A DNA stretch of 45,079 bases from contig NZ_JAIPUT010000035.1 of NCBI RefSeq assembly GCF_020055635.1, positions 1 to 45,079 on the forward strand, written 5' to 3'. This document shows positions 8,116 to 17,190 of the stretch, one piece after another (the first letter of the stretch is position 1; the number at the start of each line of letters is the position of its first letter). This DNA comes from Marivita sp. Its GTDB lineage: Bacteria > Pseudomonadota > Alphaproteobacteria > Rhodobacterales > Rhodobacteraceae. Both the position numbers and the translations under genes were made by a program. The notes under the pieces are model-generated. The model did not search any database and was not told the origin of the DNA. It saw nothing but the letters and a program-made list of their open reading frames with translations.

Positions 8116-9339
8116 GTGAGCTATTCAGCCAAACTCGACCAAGCCCTCAACCGTTTGCACGAAGAGGGACGGTACCGGACCTTTATCGATATCGAGCGTC
8201 AGAACGGGCAATTCCCGCACGCGGTATGGCGCAAGCCCGACGGGTCCGAGCAGAACATCACCGTGTGGTGCGGCAACGATTACCTAGGCATGGGTCAGCA
8301 TCCGGCAGTTCTGGCGGCGATGCACGAGGCGCTGGATGCGACCGGCGCAGGATCGGGCGGCACACGCAACATCTCCGGCACGACCGTCTATCACAAGCGG
8401 CTCGAATCAGAGCTGGCGGATCTGCACCAGAAAGAGGCGGCGCTGCTGTTCACCTCCGCCTACATCGCCAATGATGCGACCCTGTCCACGCTGCCGAAAC
8501 TGTTCCCGGGCCTGATCATCTATTCCGACGCGCTCAACCACGCGTCGATGATCGAAGGTGTGCGGCGCAATGGCGGGGCCAAGCGGATTTTCCGTCACAA
8601 CGACATGGATCACCTGCGCGAGCTGCTGGCCGCCGACGATCCCGACGCGCCGAAGCTGATCGCCTTCGAATCGATCTATTCGATGGACGGGGATTTCGGC
8701 CCGATCGAGGCGATCTGCGATCTCGCGGACGAGTTCGACGCGCTGACCTATATCGACGAAGTGCACGCGGTGGGCATGTACGGCCCCCGTGGCGCCGGCG
8801 TGGCCGAGCGGGACGGTCTGATGGACCGCATCGACATCATCAACGGCACACTGGCCAAGGCCTATGGCGTGATGGGCGGCTATATCGCGGCCTCGGCCAA
8901 GATGTGTGACGCGATCCGGTCCTATGCGCCGGGCTTCATCTTCACCACGTCGCTGCCGCCAGCTGTCGCGGCCGGCGCGGCGGCCTCGGTGGCGCATCTC
9001 AAGACCGACCAGGGCCTGCGCGACCAGCACCAGCTTCAGGCGCGTATCCTCAAGATGCGGCTGAAAGGCCTGGGGCTGCCGATCATCGACCATGGCAGCC
9101 ACATCATTCCGGTGATCGTCGGCGATCCGGTTCACACCAAAAAGCTGTCCGACATGATGCTCGACCGGTTCGGCATCTACGTTCAGCCGATCAATTTCCC
9201 GACCGTTCCGCGCGGAACAGAGCGGCTGCGCTTTACGCCGTCGCCGGTGCACGGACCCAGAGAGATTGATACGCTGGTGCAGGCCATGGATGAACTTTGG
9301 GCGCATTGTGCGCTGAATCGCGCCGAACTTAGCGCTTAA
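8116..9339 (+). CDS. hemA: 5-aminolevulinate synthase
   Basis: PLP enzyme condensing glycine and succinyl-CoA to 5-aminolevulinate, the first step of Shemin-pathway tetrapyrrole synthesis. The GTG at 8116 is chosen: GAAGGAG at 8103-8109 sits 6 nt upstream, while the ATG at 8110 directly abuts it. The product is then 407 aa, as in Rhodobacter, and the PLP lysine in NGTLAKAYG falls at K248, the position known from R. capsulatus. Other landmarks are [31 protein letters not shown], the Asp of YIDEVHAVG, and the C-terminal [11 protein letters not shown]. An FNR-type box lies upstream. No other heme gene is adjacent. Confidence 0.97.
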   Translation: MSYSAKLDQALNRLHEEGRYRTFIDIERQNGQFPHAVWRKPDGSEQNITVWCGNDYLGMGQHPAVLAAMHEALDATGAGSGGTRNISGTTVYHKRLESELADLHQKEAALLFTSAYIANDATLSTLPKLFPGLIIYSDALNHASMIEGVRRNGGAKRIFRHNDMDHLRELLAADDPDAPKLIAFESIYSMDGDFGPIEAICDLADEFDALTYIDEVHAVGMYGPRGAGVAERDGLMDRIDIINGTLAKAYGVMGGYIAASAKMCDAIRSYAPGFIFTTSLPPAVAAGAAASVAHLKTDQGLRDQHQLQARILKMRLKGLGLPIIDHGSHIIPVIVGDPVHTKKLSDMMLDRFGIYVQPINFPTVPRGTERLRFTPSPVHGPREIDTLVQAMDELWAHCALNRAELSA

Positions 9340-9467
9340 GCCACGGAATCAGTGCTATAAACCTTGTCGTGTGCTAGAGTATGCTCAATAACATGCGCGA
9401 CTCGACTCATCGGGAACGCGCGGGTCAGGCAGCGTGTATCCGATAAGAACGGCAAGGGGCAGCGAGT

Positions 9468-11072
9468 ATGATTGGGCGAAAAACCCCAAAACCATCGCAG
9501 GATGTGACTGAACCCAAACCGCGTGGTTTCGATGATTTCGAACTCAGGCTCGGGGATGTCATGCGAGGGGAACGCGCCACCCTTGGAAAATCGCTTTTGG
9601 ACGTGCAGCGCGAACTGCGCATCAAGGCCAGCTACATCGCGGCCATCGAAAACTGCGATCCCACCGCCTTCGACACACCCGGTTTCATCGCCGGGTATGT
9701 GCGATCCTACGCGCGGTATCTGGGCATGGACCCGGATGACACCTATTCCGTCTTCTGCGCCGAAAGCGGGTTCGAAACCGCGCATGGCATGTCTGACGCG
9801 GCCTCGTCACGCAAGAAAGCCGAACTGCCCATCGCTCCGGCTGCGGCGCGCGACCCGTTCTCGCACCCGGCGTTGCCCTTCGCTCCCAGCAGCGACTCGT
9901 TCCTGTCCCGGATCGAACCGGGGGCCATCGGATCGACCCTCGTGCTGGTCCTGCTTCTGGGCGGTCTGGGCTATGGCGGATATTCGGTCCTGCAAGAGGT
10001 GCAGCGCGTTCAGCTTGCGCCGGTGGACCAGACGCCGGTCGTTCTGTCAGACCTTGACCCGTTGCAGCCCGCCATCGCCCCGCGGGACGACGCGGCAGAG
10101 CCGACCGAGACCGTGGCCGATGCGACAGGCAGCGGGGCGGGCGTGTTCACCCCGCCCACCAGCATGGATTCCTTCGACCGGCTCTACCGTCCGCAGGCGC
10201 TGGACGTGCCGGTGCTGGTTGCGCGCGATGCGCCGATCTCGACGCTTGATCCCAACAGCGTCGGTGCCTTTGCACAGGCATCCCGGCAGGCTCTGCCCTC
10301 GGTGGATCTCGAACCGGCCGAAAGCCTGACCGCGTCGCGGGTCGGGACAAGCGGTGCGCTGCCCGAAAACGGCGTGACGCTGATCGCGGCGCGTCCGGCC
10401 TGGGTGCGGGTGCGAAGCGCCGACAGGACCATCCTGTTCGAAACCGTCATGGCCGCCGGCGACACCTGGACGGTGCCCGCCACGGAAACCGATGCATCGT
10501 TGAATGTCGGTGAAAGCGGCGCGGTGTATGTCGCCGTCAACGGCCAGACCGTGGGCCCGGTGGGCCCGTCAGGCACGGTGACATCCGACCTGCTCCTGGA
10601 CGGCCCGACACTGGCCGCCGCGCTTGAACCGGCCGATCTGCGAAGTGACGGAGACCTGTCGCGCGTGCTGGCGCAGTTGGGAACGGACAGCACCCAGCCG
10701 ACGATCGGCCAGCCGAAAATCCTCGAAGACAGTGCTCCGGGTGTGACCCTCGTGGCCGTGCGACCGGCCTGGATCCGGGTGCGGGCGGCGGATGGCAGCG
10801 TGATCTTCGAGACGATCATGAACGCGGGCGACACCTACCAGGTGCCCGCGACCGAAGAGGCGCCGACATTGCGGGTGGGCGAATCCGGAGCCATCTACTT
10901 TGCAATGAACGGGCAGACCTATGGACCGGCCGGTCCGCGCGGATCCGTCACGTCGAATGTTGCCTTGTCGGTTGATGCGCTGGCGCAAACCTACTCGGTC
11001 GCCTCGATCGAAGCGGACAGCGATCTGGCCCGGGTCGTGGCTGAGCTCGATACCCCGCTGGTCACCGACTAG
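9468..11072 (+). CDS. RodZ-like helix-turn-helix membrane protein with tandem DUF4115 domains
   Basis: 534 aa. Residues ~25-105 form a cytoplasmic HTH_25/RodZ-type domain ([37 protein letters not shown], then [17 protein letters not shown]). One transmembrane helix follows at ~160-180 ([21 protein letters not shown]), then a Pro/Ala/Asp-rich linker and two similar copies of the periplasmic DUF4115 domain: ~305-380 ([37 protein letters not shown]) and ~425-500 ([37 protein letters not shown]). RodZ links MreB to the wall machinery; ordinary RodZ has one such domain. ispG follows after ~110 nt, a common RodZ neighbourhood. Confidence 0.85.
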   Translation: MIGRKTPKPSQDVTEPKPRGFDDFELRLGDVMRGERATLGKSLLDVQRELRIKASYIAAIENCDPTAFDTPGFIAGYVRSYARYLGMDPDDTYSVFCAESGFETAHGMSDAASSRKKAELPIAPAAARDPFSHPALPFAPSSDSFLSRIEPGAIGSTLVLVLLLGGLGYGGYSVLQEVQRVQLAPVDQTPVVLSDLDPLQPAIAPRDDAAEPTETVADATGSGAGVFTPPTSMDSFDRLYRPQALDVPVLVARDAPISTLDPNSVGAFAQASRQALPSVDLEPAESLTASRVGTSGALPENGVTLIAARPAWVRVRSADRTILFETVMAAGDTWTVPATETDASLNVGESGAVYVAVNGQTVGPVGPSGTVTSDLLLDGPTLAAALEPADLRSDGDLSRVLAQLGTDSTQPTIGQPKILEDSAPGVTLVAVRPAWIRVRAADGSVIFETIMNAGDTYQVPATEEAPTLRVGESGAIYFAMNGQTYGPAGPRGSVTSNVALSVDALAQTYSVASIEADSDLARVVAELDTPLVTD

Positions 11073-11181
11073 GCATCGCAGCCATCAGGATTCACGCTTG
11101 AAGCACCCCGTCTGCGGGCCTAGCTATAGCTATCAGGAAACTGTAGAGTCTGCTGGACACGCTTCGCCGAAGGAGGGCTGC

Positions 11182-12309
11182 ATGAGCCTCAATCACATTC
11201 GCCCGTGGCGCAACATCTACCGCCGGAAATCGCGCCAGATCATGGTGGGCAATGTGCCGGTGGGGGGCGACGCGCCGATCACCGTCCAGACCATGACCAA
11301 CACGCTGACACCGGACGTGAAAGCGACCATCGCACAGGTGCAGGCCGCGGCGGATGCGGGCGCCGATATCGTCCGGATCTCGATCCCCGACGAGGACAGC
11401 TCCAAGGCATTGAAGCAGATCGTCCGCGAAAGCCCGGTGCCGATCGTGGCGGACATCCATTTTCACTACAAGCGCGGCATCGAAGCGGCCGAGGCGGGCG
11501 CGGCCTGTCTGCGGATCAACCCCGGAAATATCGGCTCCGAGGCGCGGGTCAGGGAAGTCATCAAGGCGGCGCGCGACCACAATTGTTCGATCCGCATCGG
11601 CGTGAATGCCGGGTCTCTGGAAAAGCACCTGCTGGACAAGTATGGAGAGCCATGTCCCGATGCGATGGTCGAGTCCGGTCTGGATCACATCAAGATCCTG
11701 CAGGACAATGATTTCCACGAGTTCAAGATCAGCTGCAAGGCCTCGGACGTGTTCATGGCCGCAGCCGCATACCAGCAATTGGCCGATGCGACAGACGCGC
11801 CGATCCATCTGGGCATCACCGAGGCGGGCGGGCTTGTCTCCGGAACGATCAAGTCGGCCATCGGTCTGGGCAACCTGCTGTGGATGGGCATTGGCGACAC
11901 GATTCGTGTGTCCTTGTCCGCCGATCCGGTGGAAGAGGTGAAGGTCGGCTACGAGATCCTGAAATCCCTGGGCCTGCGGCATCGCGGCGTGAACATCATC
12001 TCCTGCCCGAGCTGCGCGCGTCAGGGCTTCGACGTGATCAAGACCGTCGAGACTTTGGAAAAGCGGCTCGAGCACATCAAGACGCCGATGAGCCTGTCGA
12101 TCATCGGGTGCGTGGTGAACGGCCCCGGCGAGGCGTTGATGACCGATGTCGGTTTCACCGGCGGCGGCAACGGGTCGGGGATGGTCTATCTTGCGGGCAA
12201 GCAAAGCCACAAGATGTCGAACGAGCAGATGGTCGAACACATCGTCGAAGAGGTCGAAAAGAAGGCGGCCGAGCTCGAGGCGGTCAATGGGCAGGAAGCG
12301 GCGGAGTAG
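11182..12309 (+). CDS. ispG: 4-hydroxy-3-methylbut-2-enyl diphosphate synthase (flavodoxin/ferredoxin)
   Basis: Penultimate enzyme of the MEP isoprenoid pathway, an iron-sulfur protein converting MEcPP to HMBPP. 375 aa, the standard length. The [4Fe-4S] ligands are C275 and C278 (SCPSCARQ), C310 ([10 protein letters not shown]) and E317, each offset by 5 from E. coli C270/C273/C305/E312. The TIM-barrel part starts with the typical [16 protein letters not shown]. The ATG at 11182 has AAGGAGG (11170-11176) correctly spaced. It follows the RodZ-like gene on the same strand; a hairpin array begins 5 nt after the stop. Confidence 0.97.
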   Translation: MSLNHIRPWRNIYRRKSRQIMVGNVPVGGDAPITVQTMTNTLTPDVKATIAQVQAAADAGADIVRISIPDEDSSKALKQIVRESPVPIVADIHFHYKRGIEAAEAGAACLRINPGNIGSEARVREVIKAARDHNCSIRIGVNAGSLEKHLLDKYGEPCPDAMVESGLDHIKILQDNDFHEFKISCKASDVFMAAAAYQQLADATDAPIHLGITEAGGLVSGTIKSAIGLGNLLWMGIGDTIRVSLSADPVEEVKVGYEILKSLGLRHRGVNIISCPSCARQGFDVIKTVETLEKRLEHIKTPMSLSIIGCVVNGPGEALMTDVGFTGGGNGSGMVYLAGKQSHKMSNEQMVEHIVEEVEKKAAELEAVNGQEAAE

Positions 12310-12313
12310 GGGG

Positions 12314-12408
12314 CAAGCCGCTTCGAAGCGGCTTGGTCCAAGCGCGTTCGCACGCGCTTGACACGCGGTTTGCAAACCGCGTCACACAAGGCGGTTCAAA
12401 CCGCCTTG
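12314..12408. repeat. Array of four tandem non-identical hairpins
   Basis: Four near-perfect palindromes in ~95 nt between the convergent ispG and DsbA genes. H1 12314-12335: arm CAAGCCGCTTC, perfect, no spacer. H2 12339-12360: CAAGCGCGT, loop TCGC. H3 12363-12382: ACGCGGTTTG, perfect. H4 12387-12408: CAAGGCGGTT, loop CA. Start-to-start distances are 25, 24 and 24 nt. Three of four arms begin CAAG and end CTTG, but interiors differ with compensating changes. No T-run follows any of them, so these are not ordinary terminators. Similar arrays occur at 20998-21043 and 40152-40215. Confidence 0.85.
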
Positions 12409-12427
12409 CACGCATATCCCGGGCCGG

Positions 12428-13186
12428 TCAGCGTTCTTGACGGGCGTCGGCGACGATTTCCTGCATGGCCTCAAGCGGCACATATCCCCGGATCAGCTGA
12501 TCGCCCATCACGAAGGACGGCGTGCCGTTGATCTGAAGCGCCTGCGCCAGAGCGCGGGTGTTTGCCAGCTGTTCGGTGACGTCCGGGCTGTCCATCGCGG
12601 CGATCACCGCATCCGCATCAAGGCCAAGCGTGTTGGCCAGGCGCTGCAGAACGGTGTCGTCCAGATCGCCGTTCAGCACGATCAGCGCTTCCTTTGCCGC
12701 CTTGTAAGCCTCGTCCCCGGCCACTTCGCGCACGGCAAGGGCGAACCGCGACGAGATCACCGAGTTTTCGCCTAGGATCGGCAATTCCTTGGCAACGTAG
12801 CGAATGTTGCCATCCAGTTCGAGCAGTTCGGCGACTTCCGGGTGCGCCCGGCGGCAGAAGCCGCAGCGATAGTCGAAGAACTCCACGATGGTCACGTCCC
12901 CTTCGGGATTGCCGCCAACCCAGGAATAGCCGTCATTGAAGATCGCCTCGGCGTTGTTCTCGATCAGGGCGACGTCGCCTTGCGCCTGTTCGGCGGCCTG
13001 CCGGTCTTCCAGGACCTGCACGGCTTCCATGATGACCTGCGGGTTTTCCAGCAGGTAGGCCCGGACCTGTTCCCCGAAGGCGGCGCGGTCGGCGTCCGAC
13101 ATGTCGGACAGATCAAGGTCGGCGGCCGAAACGCCGGAGGCCAGAACGAGGGCGAGGAAGGACGAGGCAAGACGGGTTTTCAACAT
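12428..13186 (-). CDS. DsbA-family periplasmic thiol-disulfide oxidoreductase
   Basis: 252 aa with a Sec signal peptide (MLKTRLASSFLALVLASGVSAA) and a thioredoxin fold carrying the C108-G-F-C111 active site in FFDYRCGFCRRAHPE. The cis-proline loop is NGTPSFVMGD. A helical ~60-residue N-terminal extension (DRAAFGEQVRAYLLENPQVIMEA) is typical of the ScsC/BdbD-like DsbA group. The ATG at 13186 has TTGGAGAACCCC upstream. Its start is 22 nt from the end of the M48 protease gene on the same strand, so the pair probably forms an envelope quality-control operon. Oxidase versus isomerase role is undecided. Confidence 0.9.
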   Translation of the reverse strand: MLKTRLASSFLALVLASGVSAADLDLSDMSDADRAAFGEQVRAYLLENPQVIMEAVQVLEDRQAAEQAQGDVALIENNAEAIFNDGYSWVGGNPEGDVTIVEFFDYRCGFCRRAHPEVAELLELDGNIRYVAKELPILGENSVISSRFALAVREVAGDEAYKAAKEALIVLNGDLDDTVLQRLANTLGLDADAVIAAMDSPDVTEQLANTRALAQALQINGTPSFVMGDQLIRGYVPLEAMQEIVADARQER

Positions 13187-13207
13187 GGGGTTCTCCAAGG
13201 ATCAGGC

Positions 13208-14545
13208 TTAGCGCCGGTCGGCGCGTTGAGCGGCACTTAACACATCCTGCGCGCGTTGCCACGGGCCGGATCCGCGCGGCAGGGCACCTTCGGCCCGCTT
13301 GGCGTGGATCGCGGCGTCTGAAAGGCGGCCCTGCAGGGCATAGCGTTCGGCGGTGACAAGCGATGCCATCGCGTTCTGGCCGGTCTTGGCATAGGCCACT
13401 GCCAGGTCGCGCAGGATGCGGGTATCGCCGAAATCGCGGCCCCGCGCTGCTTCGAGCGTGCGCAGGGCCTCTTGCGGGTTGTCGACGGCAAGGTAGGCAC
13501 GGCCCAGCCCGCCCAGGATCAGCGGTTCGCGCGGCGCCAGCCGGGCGGCTGTGGAATAGACCTTGACCGCATCGGCGGCGCGGCGCGATTCCAGCAGGAT
13601 CTGGCCCTTGAGTTCGCGCAGGAAGGGATCGTTAGGGCGCGTCGTGATGGCGGCGTCGATCTGGCTGAGTGCCCGACCCAGATCGCTTTGCCGGTGATAG
13701 GCAACGGCCTTGCGCATCTGCGCGATATCCGCGCTGCCGCTGTCATCTGCGCGGCGCAGCGTCCAGCCCGGCGCGCGGGTAAAGGCGGTGAGCTTGCCCT
13801 TGGCTCGGGCGAACCAGTAGTTCGCCGCCGGGTCCGGCGGGGTTTGGGCCGACGCTCCTGCGACAAGACCCTTGAGCGCGCGCAGCCGGTCCCGGGTCAG
13901 GGGGTGTGACCGCATGTAGGGATCCTGACGGCTTTCCGACAGGGCCTCCTGGCCGCGGAACAGATCCTGGACCTCGATCGCTCCCTGCGGGTCGATGCCC
14001 GCGCGGACAAGATAGCGAATCGAACTGATATCGGCCGAGGATTCCTCGGCACGTGTATGCGCCAGAAGGTTGCGCAGCGCCGAGGATTGCAGCCCGATGC
14101 CCAGCCCGATGGCGGCGCGCCCGCCGCCTGACACCGCCGCGGCGGCGGCCAGGGCCATGCCCAGCCCGGCAGCGGTGCGCGCGGTCTGCATGTTGCCCAG
14201 CCGGCGCGAGATGTGACCGTTGGCGATATGTGCGGCCTCGTGGGCGATCACCGCCTGAAGCTGCGCGGCGGTGTCCAGCTTGGTCAGGAGACCGGAATGG
14301 ATGAAGATATGCTGCGTGTCGACAATGAAGGCGTTCAGGCTGCTGTCGTCGATCAACAGGATGCGCACCTGGTTGGGGCCGAGTCCCGCGGCCCGCAGAA
14401 CCGGCGCGCCCAGTTGCTTGAGCGCGTGTTCGATATCGGCATCGCGCAGCAGGGTCGCGGCGCGCGCAGGGGCGGTGGCGATCAGCGCGCCCAGGCACAA
14501 GGCCAGTCCGGTCACCCGCAAGAGGTGCAGCGTTGCGTGATACAT
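13208..14545 (-). CDS. M48-family periplasmic metalloprotease with TPR domain (BepA-like)
   Basis: 445 aa. A signal peptide (LALCLGALIATAPARAA) is followed by an M48 zinc protease domain with HEAAH (H102, E103, H106) and the downstream Glu in TRAEESSAD (~167-168). From ~290 on come TPR-like helical repeats (AYHRQSDLGRALSQIDAAI, ELKGQILLESRRAADAVKVY, GRAYLAVDNPQEALRTLEAA). Known BepA (YfgC) combines these domains and monitors outer-membrane protein assembly. The ATG at 14545 gives a proper signal peptide. The downstream DsbA-like gene is 22 nt away. Activity against specific proteins is inferred only. Confidence 0.9.
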   Translation of the reverse strand: MYHATLHLLRVTGLALCLGALIATAPARAATLLRDADIEHALKQLGAPVLRAAGLGPNQVRILLIDDSSLNAFIVDTQHIFIHSGLLTKLDTAAQLQAVIAHEAAHIANGHISRRLGNMQTARTAAGLGMALAAAAAVSGGGRAAIGLGIGLQSSALRNLLAHTRAEESSADISSIRYLVRAGIDPQGAIEVQDLFRGQEALSESRQDPYMRSHPLTRDRLRALKGLVAGASAQTPPDPAANYWFARAKGKLTAFTRAPGWTLRRADDSGSADIAQMRKAVAYHRQSDLGRALSQIDAAITTRPNDPFLRELKGQILLESRRAADAVKVYSTAARLAPREPLILGGLGRAYLAVDNPQEALRTLEAARGRDFGDTRILRDLAVAYAKTGQNAMASLVTAERYALQGRLSDAAIHAKRAEGALPRGSGPWQRAQDVLSAAQRADRR

Positions 14546-14598
14546 TGACGTTGCCCTGTCTTCGCCCCTAGGTCTGCTGCCGACACTGTAGGAAGAGA

Positions 14599-15756
14599 AT
14601 GATGCGGAACTCAAGCCGGGGGGCGGTCGATCCCTTTATCGTGATGGACGTGATGGAGGCCGCGCGGCAGGCCGAAGACGCGGGTCGTCACGTCATCCAC
14701 ATGGAAGTGGGCCAGCCGGGCACGCCGGCGCCGGCCCTGGCGCGAAGCGCTCTGCAAAGCGCGATGAGCGCGGATGCGCTGGGATATACCGTCGCGTTGG
14801 GCCTGCCCGCGCTGCGCCAGCGCATCGCGCGGCTTTACGGCGACTGGTACAATGTCGATCTCGACCCGGCGCGCGTGGTGGTCACACCCGGATCCTCCGG
14901 CGGTTTCATCCTTGCGTTCACCGCGCTGTTCGATGCGGGCGACCGGATCGCGCTCGGCGCGCCGGGCTATCCGTCCTATCGCCAGATCATGAAATCGCTC
15001 GATCTGCTGCCTCTCGAGGTCCAGACCCGGGCCGAGGCGCGTTTCCAGATGGAGCCGTCTGACCTCGAGGGGCTGGACTATCAGGGCATGATGGTGGCCT
15101 CGCCCGCCAACCCCACCGGCACGATGCTGGGCAGGGAGGCGCTTGGCGCGCTGATCGGCGCGGCGCAGGAGCGGGGCGCGGCGTTCCTGTCGGACGAGAT
15201 CTACCACGGGATCGAGTACGAGCACAAAGCCGTCAGCGCGCTTCAGATCAGCGACGATGTCTGCGTGATCAATTCCTTTTCCAAGTATTTCAGCATGACC
15301 GGCTGGCGTGTCGGCTGGCTTGTCCTGCCGCCGGGCAACGTGCGGCAGGTCGAACGGCTGGCGCAGAACCTGTTCATCTGCGCGCCGCATGCAGCACAGG
15401 TGGCGGCGCTGGCGGCGATGGATGCAGGCGACGAGCTCGAGGCGAACATGGATGTCTACCGCGAAAACCGTCGCCTGATGATCGACGGGCTGCCGAAAGC
15501 CGGGTTCGACCGGATCGCGCCGCCCGACGGGGCGTTCTACGTCTACGCCGACGTCTCGCACCTGACCGATGACAGCCGCGCCTTCGCCCGTGCCATCCTC
15601 GACGAGGCCGGGGTGGCGGTGACGCCGGGGCTGGATTTCGATCCTCTGCGTGGCGGGGGCACCTTGCGGTTCTCCTATGCGCGGGCGACCGCGGACATTG
15701 CCGAAGGGCTTGATCGCCTGCAGCGATTCATGCGCGAGAGGGGCCACATCGACTGA
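14599..15756 (+). CDS. PLP-dependent class I/II aminotransferase
   Basis: 385 aa, fold type I aminotransferase. Landmarks: HMEVGQPGTPAP near the N-terminus, VTPGSSGGFILAF (PLP phosphate contact), SPANPTGTM with the Asn, LSDEIYHGIEY with the Asp and Tyr, the PLP lysine in NSFSKYFSMTGWRVGW, and the substrate carboxylate Arg in LRFSYARA. An AGGAAGAGA lies before tandem ATG codons at 14599 and 14602. It diverges from the M48 protease gene and is followed after ~100 nt by the amidase gene. Substrate specificity (aspartate, aromatic or alanine type) cannot be read from sequence alone. Confidence 0.88.
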   Translation: MMRNSSRGAVDPFIVMDVMEAARQAEDAGRHVIHMEVGQPGTPAPALARSALQSAMSADALGYTVALGLPALRQRIARLYGDWYNVDLDPARVVVTPGSSGGFILAFTALFDAGDRIALGAPGYPSYRQIMKSLDLLPLEVQTRAEARFQMEPSDLEGLDYQGMMVASPANPTGTMLGREALGALIGAAQERGAAFLSDEIYHGIEYEHKAVSALQISDDVCVINSFSKYFSMTGWRVGWLVLPPGNVRQVERLAQNLFICAPHAAQVAALAAMDAGDELEANMDVYRENRRLMIDGLPKAGFDRIAPPDGAFYVYADVSHLTDDSRAFARAILDEAGVAVTPGLDFDPLRGGGTLRFSYARATADIAEGLDRLQRFMRERGHID

Positions 15757-15859
15757 GGCATGCGCGACGGGCATGCGCGGGCTGCCCTTCAGGCTGTCCC
15801 ATCGGGATCGAATCCGGTATGATGACGTCAATGGCCCGGTGAGAGGCCTTGGTGGTGTC

Positions 15860-17077
15860 ATGAGCGGTCTTCTGAAACATGTCCTGACGGCTCTGCTGTC
15901 CTTTGTTCTGGCAGGGCCTGCTTTGTCGCAGGACCTTGGCGCGCTGGCGCGGTTCCTCGACGGTCGGATCTCGGACACGTGGCGCGGGGCAGAGGTGCAA
16001 CTCGAGATCAGTCAGGGTGTGCCGTGGCGGGTTTTCACACTGACCGGCCCCAATCGTCTGGTGATGGATTTCCGCGAGGTCCAGTGGGGAGACGTCGCGC
16101 AGGACACTCTGAACGATGCGAAACGGGTCAAGACCCTGCGGATGGGCGGGTACCGTCCCGGATGGTCGCGGCTCGTCGCCGAACTGGCCGAGCCGATGGC
16201 GGTGCAGAGCGCGGAACTCGTGACCGACAGTTCGGATGGCGGGGCGACGATCACGGTGCGGCTCGAAGCTGCAGACCAGGCCGCGTTTGACCTGCACTCG
16301 GGTGCGCCGCGCGACCCGCGCTGGGACCTGCCGGCACCGGCGATTGTCGAAGCCATGCCGCCGCGCGATCCGAACCGGATCAGGATCGTGCTGGACCCCG
16401 GCCATGGTGGCATTGATCCGGGGGCCGAGCGCGAGGGCATCACCGAAGCCGACCTGATGCTGACCTTCGGGCGCGAATTGCAGGACGTGCTGCGCCGTGC
16501 CGGCGGCTTCGACGTCTTCCTCACCCGCGACGGCGATTACTTCGTCTCGCTCGAGGCCCGGGTGGCGCGGGCCCGCGATGCCGGGGCGGATGTGTTCATT
16601 TCGCTGCACGCCGACGCTCTGGCCGAGGGTGAAGCGCGCGGCGCCGCCGTCTATACCCTGTCCGAGGACGCGTCGGATGCGGCTTCGGCCGCGCTGGCCG
16701 AACGGCACAACCGCGACGACCTGCTGGCAGGGATCGACCTGAGCCAGTCGGATGACCGCGTGGCCAATGTGCTGATGAGCCTGGCGCGGCTGGACAACAT
16801 GCCCCGAAGCGTGGCGCTTGCCGAGCATCTGGTGTCGGGGATGCGCAACGCGGTCGGACGGGTGCACAAGCGGCCCCTGCGCAGCGCCGGGTTCTCGGTG
16901 CTCAAGGCGGCGGACATCCCGTCGGTGCTGCTCGAAGTCGGGTTCCTGTCCACCGAGGAGGATCTGAAGAACCTCAGCGATCCGATCTGGCGACAGGGCA
17001 TGGCAGCCGGGATCCGCGACGGGTTGATCGCCTGGCGTGACGAGGACAGGGCGCTGGCACCGCTGCGGCGCAATTGA
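15860..17077 (+). CDS. amiC: N-acetylmuramoyl-L-alanine amidase with AMIN domain
   Basis: Periplasmic cell-wall hydrolase, 405 aa, cleaving the amide between MurNAc and the stem peptide during septum splitting. A signal peptide (LKHVLTALLSFVLAGPALSQ) precedes an AMIN domain (~30-140, septal targeting), and an Amidase_3 catalytic domain follows from ~175. Zinc ligands are visible in LDPGHGGIDPGA (H182), GITEADL (E196) and ISLHADAL; the catalytic Glu is in LLEVGFLST. ATG at 15860. It is followed by the PBP1A gene on the same strand, so lytic and synthetic wall enzymes are neighbours. The symbol follows general similarity; AmiA/B/C are hard to separate without alignment. Confidence 0.92.
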   Translation: MSGLLKHVLTALLSFVLAGPALSQDLGALARFLDGRISDTWRGAEVQLEISQGVPWRVFTLTGPNRLVMDFREVQWGDVAQDTLNDAKRVKTLRMGGYRPGWSRLVAELAEPMAVQSAELVTDSSDGGATITVRLEAADQAAFDLHSGAPRDPRWDLPAPAIVEAMPPRDPNRIRIVLDPGHGGIDPGAEREGITEADLMLTFGRELQDVLRRAGGFDVFLTRDGDYFVSLEARVARARDAGADVFISLHADALAEGEARGAAVYTLSEDASDAASAALAERHNRDDLLAGIDLSQSDDRVANVLMSLARLDNMPRSVALAEHLVSGMRNAVGRVHKRPLRSAGFSVLKAADIPSVLLEVGFLSTEEDLKNLSDPIWRQGMAAGIRDGLIAWRDEDRALAPLRRN

Positions 17078-17190
17078 AGCATGCCTGTGACCCTGCGTCA
17101 TAGGCAACCGAATGCCGGTTCGAACGGCAATGTGTTTTGACCATTTCGCCCCAATTCTGTAGGGGTGGAGCACTGTAACAGGGGCGCGCC

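Noticed and set aside
11121-11132. TAGCTATAGCTA palindrome before ispG as an operator
   Set aside because: Only 12 nt and low complexity, with no second site or matching regulator; likely chance.
12314-12408. CRISPR array
   Set aside because: The ~24-nt periodicity is suggestive, but units are palindromes of different sequence, no repeat is conserved, there are no spacers and no cas genes.
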